Shown: positions 36,370 to 46,737, counted from the first letter of the stretch. The stretch: DNA of 64,000 nucleotides from Polaribacter sp. HaHaR_3_91 (GCF_019278525.1 NZ_CP058986.1:2867001-2931000), one strand, 5' to 3'. The notes: generated from the letters alone by a model not told the origin. A program made the numbers and translations.

Positions 36370-38061
36370 TTATCTAATTAACTTTCTATATTTAATACGT
36401 TTTGGCATTAAATCTCCACCTAAACGTTTCTTCTTATTTTCTTCATACTCAGAAAAACCTCCTTCAAAGAAATACACTTCACTATTCCCTTCAAAAGCTA
36501 AGATGTGTGTACAAACTCTATCTAAAAACCATCTATCGTGACTAATAACTACCGCACAACCAGCAAAGTTATCTAAACCTTCTTCTAATGCTCTTAATGT
36601 ATTTACATCCAAGTCATTTGTTGGCTCATCTAATAATAAAACGTTTCCTTCCTCCTTTAAAGTCATTGCTAAATGCAAACGGTTACGTTCTCCACCAGAA
36701 AGTGTATTTACTTTTTTATTTTGCTCACTACCAGAGAAATTAAAACGACTTAAATAAGCTCTAGAATTAACTTGCTTACCTCCCATCATTACTAAATCTT
36801 GTCCGTCAGAAAAGTTTTCCCAAATTGTTTTTTCTGGGTCAATATCAGAGTGTGCTTGATCTACATATGCAATTTTTGCAGTTTCACCTACAGAAAAACT
36901 TCCTCCATCAGGTTTTTCTTCTCCCATAATCATTTTAAAAATGGTAGTTTTACCAGCTCCATTGGGACCAATAATACCTACAATTCCTGCCTGCGGAAGA
37001 TTAAACTCTAAATTATCATATAATAATTTTTCTCCAAATGCTTTTGAAACACCTGTTGCTTCTATAACATTGGTACCTAAACGTGGTCCATTAGGAATGT
37101 AAATTTCTAATTTTTCATCTGTTTGTTTTTGATCTTGACTCATTAACTTGTCATAATTCTTCAAACGAGCTTTTTGCTTTGTCTGACGACCTTTTGCTCC
37201 TTGACGAACCCAATCTAATTCTCTTTCTAATGTTTTTTGATGTTTAGAAGCGGTTTTACTTTCTTGTGCCATTCTCTTAGACTTTTGGTCTAACCACTCA
37301 GCATAATTTCCTTTCCAAGGAATTCCTTCTCCTCTATCTAATTCAAGAATCCAACCAGCAACATTATCTAAGAAATATCTATCATGCGTTACAGCAATAA
37401 CAGTTCCTTTATATTGTGCTAAATGGTGCTCTAACCAATGTACAGATTCTGCATCTAAGTGGTTGGTAGGCTCATCTAATAATAAGATTTCTGGTTCTTG
37501 TAATAATAATCTACATAAGGCCACACGTCTTTTTTCACCTCCAGAAAGTACTCCAATTTTCTTATCAGAATCTGGAGTTCTTAACGCATCCATTGCAATT
37601 TCTAATTTGGTATCTAATTCCCAAGCATTAGCAGCGTCAATTTTATCTTGCAAAACAGCTTGCTGTGCCATTAGTTTATCCATCTTATCAGCATCAGAAT
37701 ACACTTCTTCCAAACCAAACATGTCGTTTATTTTATTGTACTCTTCTAAAATTGCAACTGTTTCTGCAACTCCTTCTTTTACAACTTCTAAAACTGTTTT
37801 TTCTGGATCTAATTGTGGCTCTTGTTCTAAATACCCTACCTTATAACCTGGAGCAAAAGTAACATCTCCTTGAAAATTCTTTTCTACTCCTGCAATAATT
37901 TTTAATAAAGTAGATTTTCCTGATCCGTTTAAACCAAGAATACCAATTTTTGCTCCATAAAAGAAACTTAAATAAATATCTTTTAAAACTTGTTTACCTG
38001 TTGATTTATAAGTTTTAGACAACTTATTCATCGAAAAGATTACTTTCTTATCGTCGCTCAT
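36370..38061 (-). CDS. ettA: Energy-dependent translational throttle protein EttA (ABC-F)
   Basis: A 563-residue ABC-F ATPase with two nucleotide-binding domains in one chain and no membrane part. First Walker A is GLNGSGKS (43-50), with signature LSGGEKRR and LLLDEPTNHLD. The linker contains ASKHQKTLERELDWVRQGAKGRQTKQKARL, and the second half has GPNGAGKT, LSGGERNR and LLLDEPTNDLD. EttA binds the ribosomal E site and couples translation initiation to the ATP/ADP ratio. All motifs are intact. A strong terminator lies immediately downstream. Confidence 0.96.
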   Translation of the reverse strand: MSDDKKVIFSMNKLSKTYKSTGKQVLKDIYLSFFYGAKIGILGLNGSGKSTLLKIIAGVEKNFQGDVTFAPGYKVGYLEQEPQLDPEKTVLEVVKEGVAETVAILEEYNKINDMFGLEEVYSDADKMDKLMAQQAVLQDKIDAANAWELDTKLEIAMDALRTPDSDKKIGVLSGGEKRRVALCRLLLQEPEILLLDEPTNHLDAESVHWLEHHLAQYKGTVIAVTHDRYFLDNVAGWILELDRGEGIPWKGNYAEWLDQKSKRMAQESKTASKHQKTLERELDWVRQGAKGRQTKQKARLKNYDKLMSQDQKQTDEKLEIYIPNGPRLGTNVIEATGVSKAFGEKLLYDNLEFNLPQAGIVGIIGPNGAGKTTIFKMIMGEEKPDGGSFSVGETAKIAYVDQAHSDIDPEKTIWENFSDGQDLVMMGGKQVNSRAYLSRFNFSGSEQNKKVNTLSGGERNRLHLAMTLKEEGNVLLLDEPTNDLDVNTLRALEEGLDNFAGCAVVISHDRWFLDRVCTHILAFEGNSEVYFFEGGFSEYEENKKKRLGGDLMPKRIKYRKLIR

Positions 38062-38117
38062 TTGTTTGTTTTTTTTTTAATTTAATTTGAAAACTGCTAC
38101 TGAAAACTGTAGACTTT

Positions 38118-38300
38118 TTATACTCTTCCTTTTAATGCATTAAAAACCCATGCAATACAAAAGAAACCAAAACCAACTGCCGCAAATCCCCATCCGGCAA
38201 CTTCATTATATCTAAAAGCTCCTAAAGCTATTAAACCTAAGCCAACAAGTATCATAATAAGCGTAGCAAAGCCTAATACTGTATTTTTATTCATTCCCAT
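38118..38300 (-). CDS. CAL67264 family small membrane protein
   Basis: A 60-residue peptide with two hydrophobic helices (about 8-27 and 34-53) around a GAFRYNEVAGWGFAAVGFGFFC segment. The sequence matches the Flavobacteriaceae-specific family known as CAL67264. Function unknown. It lies 56 bp from ettA on the same strand, with a 7-bp-like ACTG tract in between (38093-38117). Confidence 0.85.
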   Translation of the reverse strand: MGMNKNTVLGFATLIMILVGLGLIALGAFRYNEVAGWGFAAVGFGFFCIAWVFNALKGRV

Positions 38301-38418
38301 AATTCGTAATTAGTTCGTTTGATTGGCAAATATCGGTAATTATTTGGTATTGCCCAATAATAGGCTTCAGTAAAAGCCTTTAAAAATAGAGTTTCAGTAA
38401 GTAATAATTAATAAAAAC

Positions 38419-39411
38419 CTAGCTTCTACCAAGTTTGCGCAAAGCTACCCATTGTTTCATTTTTTCTCTAGAATCACATGCTGGATAACCAACTACAGAT
38501 TTACCTGCTTCGATATCTGCAATAACACCAGAACCTGCACCTACTTTTGCTCCTGAATGTATGGTAACATGGTCTTTTATAGAGGCACTTCCTCCGATAA
38601 TTACACCATCCCCTAAAGTTACAGAACCTGCTAAACCACTGTGTCCTGCCATAATACAACATCTTCCTAAAACAGAATTATGCCCTATTTGCACCAAATT
38701 ATCAATCTTACAACCATCACCTAAAATAGTAGAACTAAATTTACCACGATCAACGCAAGAGTTTGCACCAATTTCAACAGCATTTCCAATTACCACATTC
38801 CCAATATGAATAATTTTCACTAATCCTCTTCCATCAGGGCTTGGTCTGTATCCAAAGCCATCAGCTCCAATACTCACATTTACATGAAAAATACAATGAC
38901 TACCTATTTTAGTACGTTCTCTAATTACAGTTCCAGACCAAATTACAGTCTCGTTCCCAATGGAGGAATCATCAAAAATGGATACATTAGGGTAAATGGT
39001 TACATTATCTCCTAAAACTACATTTTTACCTACATAAGAATTTGCACCTACTTTACATCCTTTTCCTAATTTTACTGTTTTATCTATTACTGCCGTAGGA
39101 TGAATATCCGTTTCAAAATAAGGAGATTCTGGCTCAAAAGCTTCTAATAAAACTGCCATTGCCAAATCTGGATTCTTTACTTTAATAAAAGCTTTTCCTT
39201 CTTCTGGCTCAATTTTTATTCCATCATAAACAATAGCAATACTTGCATTTGAGTTTTCCCACAAGCGTGCATATTTAGAGTTTCCTATAAAAGTTACATT
39301 TCCCTTTATTGCGTTTTCTATTTGCTCTGGAGCATGAATTTTGTCGTTACAAACTCCTATTTGTTCACCTTTTACAAGTGATGTTATTTCTTCTACAGAA
39401 AATGATTTCAT
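38419..39411 (-). CDS. lpxD: UDP-3-O-acylglucosamine N-acyltransferase LpxD
   Basis: A 330-residue left-handed beta-helix acyltransferase of lipid A synthesis. It has an N-terminal uridine-binding domain (~1-100, GNVTFIGNSKYA) and hexapeptide repeats (IHPTAVIDKTVKLGKGCKVGANSYVGKNVVLG...). The catalytic His region follows (VQIGHNSVLGRCCIMAGHSGLAGSVTLGDGVIIGG) and then a C-terminal helix (SREKMKQWVALRKLGRS). It stands alone, away from lpxA/lpxC/fabZ. Flavobacteria often keep LpxD in that cluster as well, so a second paralogue may exist. Confidence 0.9.
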   Translation of the reverse strand: MKSFSVEEITSLVKGEQIGVCNDKIHAPEQIENAIKGNVTFIGNSKYARLWENSNASIAIVYDGIKIEPEEGKAFIKVKNPDLAMAVLLEAFEPESPYFETDIHPTAVIDKTVKLGKGCKVGANSYVGKNVVLGDNVTIYPNVSIFDDSSIGNETVIWSGTVIRERTKIGSHCIFHVNVSIGADGFGYRPSPDGRGLVKIIHIGNVVIGNAVEIGANSCVDRGKFSSTILGDGCKIDNLVQIGHNSVLGRCCIMAGHSGLAGSVTLGDGVIIGGSASIKDHVTIHSGAKVGAGSGVIADIEAGKSVVGYPACDSREKMKQWVALRKLGRS

Positions 39412-39494
39412 AGATTATTTTTAATTTTTTCTAAATGTACTATAATATTTATTAACACAAAAAAATCCTATGATAACATAGAATTTTTTAAAAC

Positions 39495-40070
39495 TTATTG
39501 TCTACTCATTCCGCCACCTCTGCTTGGTCTAGAACTTTCATTAGTATTCTGTGGCTTTTTTGGTTGTAGGCTTTCAACTTTTTTCTTTTGATATTTTAAC
39601 CACTTCTTTTGCTGCTTTTCTGATAAAATTCCTACTAAAATTTCATTAAGTTCTTTTTCATATTCATGAACACTATCTCTAACAGGACGAATAATTTCTT
39701 CAACTTTTTTTCTCATTTCCTGACTAGCATCATTATCCTTCTCTTTAGTCATGGAATTCATAAAAATATCTAAATCAGAAAATTTAGCAGAATTTAAAAA
39801 CTTAATTTCTTTAATTCTAAAGTTATAATTTTTAAGTGCTTTTTTTACTGAATATTGTTTTTCCTCATCTTTTACTTTTATTTTTTTAATTACTTCATCA
39901 ATATCATAATAAAAGAGACCTGCAACATCGTTCGCACTAAATTTCTTCACTTCTGTTACCTCATTAGATTGTGGTCTTTGCCCTTGTGATCTTCCACCTC
40001 CTCCTCCTGGTGGTTGTGCAAAAAGATTAAATGTTAAAAAAGTTACTAGGATTAGAAGAAATTTATTCAT
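39495..40070 (-). CDS. Secreted Spy/CpxP-like helical protein
   Basis: A 191-residue exported protein: signal MNKFLLILVTFLTFNLFAQ, a PPGGGGGRSQGQRPQ linker, a helical core with DIDEVIKKIKVKDEEKQYSVKKALKNYNFRIKEIKFLNSAK, and an ILSEKQQKKWLKYQKKK motif near the end. The LTxxQ-like end and arrangement of charged helices recall the Spy/CpxP family of periplasmic stress chaperones, but the match is weak. The C-terminal tail is Ser/Pro/Gly-rich. Likely a periplasmic helical protein. Confidence 0.6.
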   Translation of the reverse strand: MNKFLLILVTFLTFNLFAQPPGGGGGRSQGQRPQSNEVTEVKKFSANDVAGLFYYDIDEVIKKIKVKDEEKQYSVKKALKNYNFRIKEIKFLNSAKFSDLDIFMNSMTKEKDNDASQEMRKKVEEIIRPVRDSVHEYEKELNEILVGILSEKQQKKWLKYQKKKVESLQPKKPQNTNESSRPSRGGGMSRQ

Positions 40071-40162
40071 TATGGATTTTATTTTTTGAGTTTTACTTCT
40101 TATTTAGATGCAATTACTCTAAAAAACTTGCTCAATTATGTGTTTTTTTTAAATAAAGCAGA

Positions 40163-42292
<2,130 letters not shown>

Positions 42293-42308
42293 TTATAACG
42301 AATTTAAC

Positions 42309-43022
42309 TTACATCGGTACTTCTATCAATAATAATTCAGAATTAGATAAACTTTTAATCATAAAGCTATCAGTTTCATAAATTCCTATTGCATCTCGAC
42401 TACCTAGTTTTGTTGAATCAATCTCAAAATCACCAGAAATACTCATAATATATACTCCACGGTTCTTACTTTTTAACTGATAGTTAAAACCTTGATTTTT
42501 ATCTAAATCAATTCTAAAAATTTGTGCATCTTGGTGTATTTTTAAACTATCATCATCAGAATTAAAAGAATTCACCAATAATTGCAATTTATTTTTTCTA
42601 TCTTTTATATCAAATTCCTTTTGGTCATATCTTGGAGTAACTTCATTTTTTTCCGGCATTATCCAGATTTGGAATAAACCTAAATGTTCATTTGCAGAAC
42701 CATTTATTTCTGAATGATACACTCCTTTTCCTGCAGACATTACTTGTACTTCACCTGGCAAAACAGGAATCCAATCATTTGCCATGTTATCTTTATGTTT
42801 TAAAACACCTTTTAATGGAATTGTAATAATTTCCATGTTCTTATGAGGATGTGTACCAAATCCCATGCTTGGTGCAATTAAATCGTCATTTAAAACTCTC
42901 AATGCTCCAAATTGTATTCTCTTTGGATCATAAAAATTAGCAAAACTAAACGAATGATTTGCTTCTAACCATCCATGATTTGCGTGCCCTCTTGTGGATG
43001 CAGTATGAATTATTTTTTTCAT
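42309..43022 (-). CDS. Pirin family protein
   Basis: A 237-residue bicupin protein. The metal-binding set is His58, His60 (GTHPHKNMEI), His103 and Glu105 (GVYHSEING), matching the Fe site of pirins. The N-terminus HTASTRGHANHGWLEANHSFSFANFYDPKRIQFGALRVLNDD is typical. Pirins dioxygenate quercetin-type substrates or regulate other proteins. Two bases separate it from the upstream MarR regulator, so they form one unit, consistent with an electrophile- or quinone-stress role. Confidence 0.92.
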   Translation of the reverse strand: MKKIIHTASTRGHANHGWLEANHSFSFANFYDPKRIQFGALRVLNDDLIAPSMGFGTHPHKNMEIITIPLKGVLKHKDNMANDWIPVLPGEVQVMSAGKGVYHSEINGSANEHLGLFQIWIMPEKNEVTPRYDQKEFDIKDRKNKLQLLVNSFNSDDDSLKIHQDAQIFRIDLDKNQGFNYQLKSKNRGVYIMSISGDFEIDSTKLGSRDAIGIYETDSFMIKSLSNSELLLIEVPM

Positions 43023-43024
43023 AA

Positions 43025-43462
43025 TTATCTCATTTTATCTAACAAATCACTTAAAACAATTGCCTCTTCTTCCGTTAACTTTTCTAAAAACGAAAGATTG
43101 TTATTATCGTCTATGTTAGATAATAATTCTAAACCTTTTTCATTAATTTTCACAAATACAACCCTTCTATCATGCTCACAACGCTCTCTTTCAATTAAGT
43201 GTTTTTCACATAACTTATCCATTAAGCGGGTTGCATTAGGTGCTCTTTCAATCATTCTATCTTTTACAATTTGCACCTTAATTTGATCTTTAGCTCCTCG
43301 TAAAATTCTTAAAATATTATACTGTTGTGGCGAAATTCCGTAAGGTTTAAAAAACTCATTTTCTTTACTACTTAACCAATTTGCAGTGTATTTTATATTG
43401 ATTAAAGCCTTTAATTTATTGCTAACAAAATTCGATTTTATGTCTTTAGAAATGTCTCCCAT
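43025..43462 (-). CDS. MarR family transcriptional regulator
   Basis: A 145-residue winged-helix protein: GISPQQYNILRILRGAKDQIKVQIVKDRMIERAPNATRLMDKLCEKHLIERERCEHDRRVVFVKINEKGLELL contains the DNA-binding helix-turn-helix, and the Asp-Arg-Arg wing is intact. Members sense small phenolics, quinones or oxidants. Its ATG (43460-43462) is directly preceded, with no spacer, by a 7-bp tandem array, so the leader and promoter spacing depend on repeat number. It is upstream of pirin and 500 bp from an FMN reductase/OsmC/DoxX group. Confidence 0.92.
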   Translation of the reverse strand: MGDISKDIKSNFVSNKLKALINIKYTANWLSSKENEFFKPYGISPQQYNILRILRGAKDQIKVQIVKDRMIERAPNATRLMDKLCEKHLIERERCEHDRRVVFVKINEKGLELLSNIDDNNNLSFLEKLTEEEAIVLSDLLDKMR

Positions 43463-43559
43463 GTATTCAGTATTCAGTATTCAGTATTCAGTATTCAGTA
43501 TTCAGTATTCAGTATTCAGTATTCAGTATTCAGTATTCAGTATTCAGTATTCAGTATTC
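43463..43559. repeat. Perfect heptanucleotide tandem array GTATTCA x13.9
   Basis: Thirteen full GTATTCA units plus six bases, without a single mismatch. It abuts the MarR start codon; on the coding strand it reads (TGAATAC)n-ATG. Because 7 is not a multiple of 3, and the unit contains TGA, no frame runs through it. A change in copy number moves the promoter by 7 bp per unit. Confidence 0.95.
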
Positions 43560-43646
43560 GAAAATTAAAAATTTCAGTTGATAGACTTACTTTAAAACTT
43601 ATAACTTTTGAAAAGATTAAATATTTCTGTTAATTCATTAATTGGA

Positions 43647-43670
43647 CTTCGACTAGCTCAGTCAGACATT
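43647..43670. repeat. Solitary arm of the TTCGACAAGCTCAG element
   Basis: CTTCGACTAGCTCAGTCAG with flanking bases matches the left arm at 14694-14716 at most positions. The other arm is not present here, so this looks like a decayed or half element. Confidence 0.6.
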
Positions 43671-43788
43671 GTTAAGCTTCATTGAATTATTGAAATCAAT
43701 AATATGTTCCTAAAACATAAAAAAACGACCACAAAACAACATAGAAAATATAGATTTTGTTACCCCTAAATAACCTTCTATCTCTTTG

Positions 43789-43856
43789 TTTCTTGATTCT
43801 TGTTTCTTGGTTCTTGGTTCTTGGTTCTTGGTTCTTGGTTCTTGGTTCTTGGTTCT
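43789..43856. repeat. Heptanucleotide tandem array GTTCTTG
   Basis: Six perfect GTTCTTG units (43810-43851) plus a partial unit, preceded by three variant units TTTCTTG, ATTCTTG, TTTCTTG. The gradient from variant to perfect copies points to expansion from one end. Confidence 0.92.
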
Positions 43857-43930
43857 AAAACTTTGAAAAAATCAACCAATACCAACATAGATTTAGTCTT
43901 ATGTCCTAAGTCATTTTTTAGTCCTCAGCC

Positions 43931-43958
43931 TTGTCTCTTGTCTCTTGTCTCTTGTCTC
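43931..43958. repeat. Heptanucleotide tandem array TTGTCTC x4
   Basis: Four perfect TTGTCTC units, ending 12 bp before the stop codon of the glutaredoxin-like gene. Upstream bases show a decayed 7-bp rhythm based on GTC (43896-43930). Confidence 0.9.
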
Positions 43959-43970
43959 TAAAATAAAAAA

Positions 43971-44219
43971 CTACGCTCTTAAATTTAAATCTTGCATTAT
44001 CTTATTAAATTCTTCAGTAGTCGGAGTTAAATACACTTTATCATCTACAAACAATGTTGGATATTTTGCTACACCATCATACAATTCTTTACTATGTTCT
44101 CTTGCTTCTACATCTTTAGAAATATCCTTATAGACATAAGGAACATCAGTTGAATTTAGAAAGTTTTTAAACGCTACTGTATATGCGTGTCCTGCTCTTC
44201 CGTATAAAACTATTTTCAT
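43971..44219 (-). CDS. Glutaredoxin-fold protein lacking active-site cysteines
   Basis: An 82-residue thioredoxin-fold protein: MKIVLYGRAGHAYTVAFKNFL where family members have the CPYC-type motif, then DVPYVYKDISKDVEAREHSKELYDGVAKYPTLFVDDKVYLTPTTEEF. The cis-Pro loop (KYPTLFVDD) is intact, but there is no cysteine in the protein at all, so it cannot carry out ordinary dithiol or monothiol glutaredoxin chemistry. Three bases from the FMN reductase gene and therefore part of the same transcript. It may be a binding or regulatory paralogue. Confidence 0.75.
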   Translation of the reverse strand: MKIVLYGRAGHAYTVAFKNFLNSTDVPYVYKDISKDVEAREHSKELYDGVAKYPTLFVDDKVYLTPTTEEFNKIMQDLNLRA

Positions 44220-44222
44220 TTT

Positions 44223-44756
44223 TTATTGATTTATTAAAGCTTCAAATTTATTTACTTGTACTTTTAATAGTGTCCCAAATTTTGCTTCAACAATTTTATT
44301 TTCTTTAAAATTATCATAGAAATTTGGTAGAGAAAATGTTAATAATTCTTTTGCTCCTTGTATAGGAAAACGTTGTTCTCCTGCCGCTAAAACAAACTGA
44401 CCTCCCATTTTACCTGGAGAAGTAGCCATTAACAATAAGGGTTTATCTCTAAAAACTTTTACCTCTAATCTAGACGCCCAATCAAAAATATTTTTAAAAG
44501 CAGCTGTATAAGATCCATTATGTTCTGCTAAAGACAATATAAAGCCATCGTAATTATCTAATAATGCAGAAAACTTTTTTGCGTCTTCTGGAAAACCATT
44601 TTTTTCTTCATCTTCACTAAAAACAGGTAATTTAAAATCTCTTAAATCTACAACGTCAAAAGAAGTGTTTTCTAAATTTTCGGCTGCAAATGTTGCTAAT
44701 TGTTTGTTGATAGAGGTAGAACTTGTACTACCTGCAAATGCTAATATTTTTTTCAT
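44223..44756 (-). CDS. NAD(P)H-dependent FMN reductase / quinone reductase
   Basis: A 177-residue flavodoxin-like oxidoreductase. GSTSSTSINKQLATFAAENL (residues 9-28) forms the phosphate-binding loop, and AEHNGSYTAAFKNIFDWASR and MATSPGKMGGQFVLAAGEQRFP the flavin site. Family members reduce quinones, azo compounds or chromate with FMN. In this setting with OsmC, DoxX, MarR and pirin, quinone/electrophile detoxification is the likely job. Confidence 0.9.
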   Translation of the reverse strand: MKKILAFAGSTSSTSINKQLATFAAENLENTSFDVVDLRDFKLPVFSEDEEKNGFPEDAKKFSALLDNYDGFILSLAEHNGSYTAAFKNIFDWASRLEVKVFRDKPLLLMATSPGKMGGQFVLAAGEQRFPIQGAKELLTFSLPNFYDNFKENKIVEAKFGTLLKVQVNKFEALINQ

Positions 44757-44807
44757 CTTTTAAAAATGTTTATTTGTGTAATTTCCTAACTGTCTATCTA
44801 ATCCTTA

Positions 44808-44835
44808 CAGTAAACTGTTATACTACTAACTGCAA
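44808..44835. repeat. Degenerate 7-bp tract
   Basis: Consecutive heptamers AAACTGT, TATACTA, CTAACTG, CAAACGG, with an ACTG/ACTA word recurring about every seven bases. It lies in the 85-bp gap between OsmC and the FMN reductase gene. Confidence 0.4.
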
Positions 44836-44841
44836 ACGGAA

Positions 44842-45237
44842 CTAAAGAATACTACTAAATATTCTTGTTTCTCCTTTTATCATTTTAGCTACCGGACATT
44901 TACCTGCAAATACTAACAATTTCTTTCTTTGCTCTTCCGTTATCTCTTTTTCAAAGGATATTTTTTCTGTTAAATAACTTCCTTTTTCATCTTTAAGTTG
45001 AGTAACATTTACTGTTATTTCTCCAAGATCCCAACCTCTTCTTTCTGCATACGTTCTTAACGTCATAGAAACACAACCTCCAATTGCGGTTAATAAAAAT
45101 TCTACCGGAGTTGCTCCGCTATCATCACCTCCAGAAGCAACCGATTGATCCATTGTTAAAAAATGGTTTCTTGTTTTAGCTTCTGCTAAATAGTTTCTGT
45201 TTGTTAAAACGACTTCTGCTTTCTTATGCTCTTCCAT
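44842..45237 (-). CDS. OsmC family peroxiredoxin-like protein
   Basis: A 131-residue OsmC/Ohr-fold protein with the two family cysteines Cys55 (TAIGGCVSMTLRTYAERRGW) and Cys114 (FAGKCPVAKMI). OsmC proteins reduce organic hydroperoxides. N-terminal DQSVASGGDDSGATPVEFLL is typical. Its start overlaps the DoxX gene by 14 nt, so the two are translationally coupled. Confidence 0.92.
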   Translation of the reverse strand: MEEHKKAEVVLTNRNYLAEAKTRNHFLTMDQSVASGGDDSGATPVEFLLTAIGGCVSMTLRTYAERRGWDLGEITVNVTQLKDEKGSYLTEKISFEKEITEEQRKKLLVFAGKCPVAKMIKGETRIFSSIL

Positions 45238-45592
45238 TTGTAATTTTCTTGCTAGATATATAAGAGATTATTAAAACAATAAAAGCAATTAACGCTGTCA
45301 TATGCCCACCATCTTTAACCATTACGTGTGCCGTAAAAGCTAACACAAAATCGAAGAAAAAACCTGCATAAGCCCACTCTTTTAAAGATTTACTTTTGAT
45401 AAACCAAAGTGAAATTAAACCTAAAATTTTTAAAATTGCTAAAGGATAAATTATATATGTTGGATAGCCTAAATGTGTAAAAAAACCTGCTATTGCTTCA
45501 TGATTAAAAATATACATTCCTGCAGAAAAAAGCATGATTACAGTTAATAATGCAGTAGAAATATAATAGATAATTTTAGTTGTTTTCATCAT
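45224..45592 (-). CDS. DoxX-like membrane protein
   Basis: A 122-residue protein with four hydrophobic helices (7-27, 45-65, 70-90, 95-115): TTKIIYYISTALLTVIMLFSAGMYIFNH, FTHLGYPTYIIYPLAILKILGLI, and KSLKEWAYAGFFFDFVLAFTAHVMV. This is the DoxX/DoxX-like family, often next to redox stress genes. First gene of the DoxX-OsmC-FMN reductase-glutaredoxin-like unit. A -7 element lies at 45614-45621. Confidence 0.88.
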   Translation of the reverse strand: MMKTTKIIYYISTALLTVIMLFSAGMYIFNHEAIAGFFTHLGYPTYIIYPLAILKILGLISLWFIKSKSLKEWAYAGFFFDFVLAFTAHVMVKDGGHMTALIAFIVLIISYISSKKITNGRA

Positions 45593-45613
45593 GAATGGTT
45601 TTTAAATTCTTGA

Positions 45614-45621
45614 CAAAATTA
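45614..45621 (-). promoter_or_regulatory. -7 promoter element of the DoxX operon
   Basis: TAATTTTG on the minus strand, an exact TAnnTTTG match, 21 bp ahead of the DoxX start. Confidence 0.5.
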
Positions 45622-45712
45622 CAAAATAAATTTTTACTTACCAAGGAAAATAAATCCAAGGAAGTATTTTACATAAAACAATATAACATACAGCTCAGAT
45701 AATTTAAAAAAA

Positions 45713-46711
45713 TTAATCATTACCGTAGACAAGATCAATAAACTCTGAATTTTCTAATTTCCCAAAATAATCGGCAATAGTTATATGATGTAACTTCTTA
45801 GTGATTTCATTTTTATCATAAGGAACACCAATTAATAGCTCTTCAAGATCTGCAACGGGTTGTCTACCAAAGAAATCTCCAAAAATTTTAAAGTCAGAAA
45901 TATGTCCTTTTTCTACAAAAATACGCAGATCTATCTCTCCTATTGGAAATCGTTTATTGCGTTGTATGTTAAACTTTGGCGAGTTTCCAAAATTCCAATC
46001 CCACAAATCATATTTTGCTGCTTTTAATTCTTTAACAGCTTTCCACTCTACTTCGGTTAATTTATGAATTTCAAATGCTTCCTTGGCTTCAAACAAACCA
46101 GTAAGTAATTGTTTTTTAAACAGATCCATTGTAATTGGTTCTTTTAAAAACTCACTAATATTTGCAACACGGCTCCTAACCGATTTATGTCCTTTAGATT
46201 GAATTTTACTCATTTTTACTTGAAGTGCTTTCCCAACCTCACTCATATCTGTATCGAATAATAAAGTACCATGACTGATCATTCGTTTTCCTGTAGAAAA
46301 TTGAGCTGTTCCAGAGATTTTCTTTTCATCAACTAGGATATCATTTCTCCCCTTTAACTCGGCGTTTACCCCCAATTCATTTAAAACACGAATTACAGGT
46401 TCTGTAAACTTTTTAAAATTACTAATACTTTTTCCGTCGTGATTGGTTATAAAACTGAAGTTTAAATTTCCTAAATCATGATAAACCGCTCCTCCACCAG
46501 AAATACGTCTAACTACTTTTATATCATTTTTGTCGATATATTCTTGGTTAATTTCTTCTAAAGTATTTTGATTACGGCCAATAATTATAGATGGCGCATT
46601 AATATAAAATAATAAATAATCTGTTGAAGCGTCAAAGTTTCTTAACGCATATTCTTCTAATGCTAAATTAAGCTTAGGATCTGTACATCCTTCATTATCA
46701 ATAAAAATCAT
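45713..46711 (-). CDS. lplA: Lipoate--protein ligase A
   Basis: A 332-residue enzyme that activates lipoate with ATP and attaches it to E2 and H-protein lysines. Landmarks: RRISGGGAVYHD (68-79), NLNFSFI, then GRNDILVDEKKISGTAQF with the lysine that contacts lipoyl-AMP, and a C-terminal accessory domain (RFPIGEIDLRIFVEKGHISDFKIFGDFFG). Length fits two-domain LplA. It has its own -7 element, separated from the 47-56 kb cluster by a terminator. Confidence 0.95.
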   Translation of the reverse strand: MIFIDNEGCTDPKLNLALEEYALRNFDASTDYLLFYINAPSIIIGRNQNTLEEINQEYIDKNDIKVVRRISGGGAVYHDLGNLNFSFITNHDGKSISNFKKFTEPVIRVLNELGVNAELKGRNDILVDEKKISGTAQFSTGKRMISHGTLLFDTDMSEVGKALQVKMSKIQSKGHKSVRSRVANISEFLKEPITMDLFKKQLLTGLFEAKEAFEIHKLTEVEWKAVKELKAAKYDLWDWNFGNSPKFNIQRNKRFPIGEIDLRIFVEKGHISDFKIFGDFFGRQPVADLEELLIGVPYDKNEITKKLHHITIADYFGKLENSEFIDLVYGND

Positions 46712-46737
46712 AGGTTTTATCTATTAATTGTAGCTAA

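Noticed and set aside
43386-43568. Small plus-strand ORF rich in SIQYSVF repeats
   Set aside because: It is only the translation of the GTATTCA array and the antisense of the MarR start; no coding signal or start context.
43463-43958. CRISPR array
   Set aside because: The repeats are contiguous 7-mers without spacers, and no cas genes are near.
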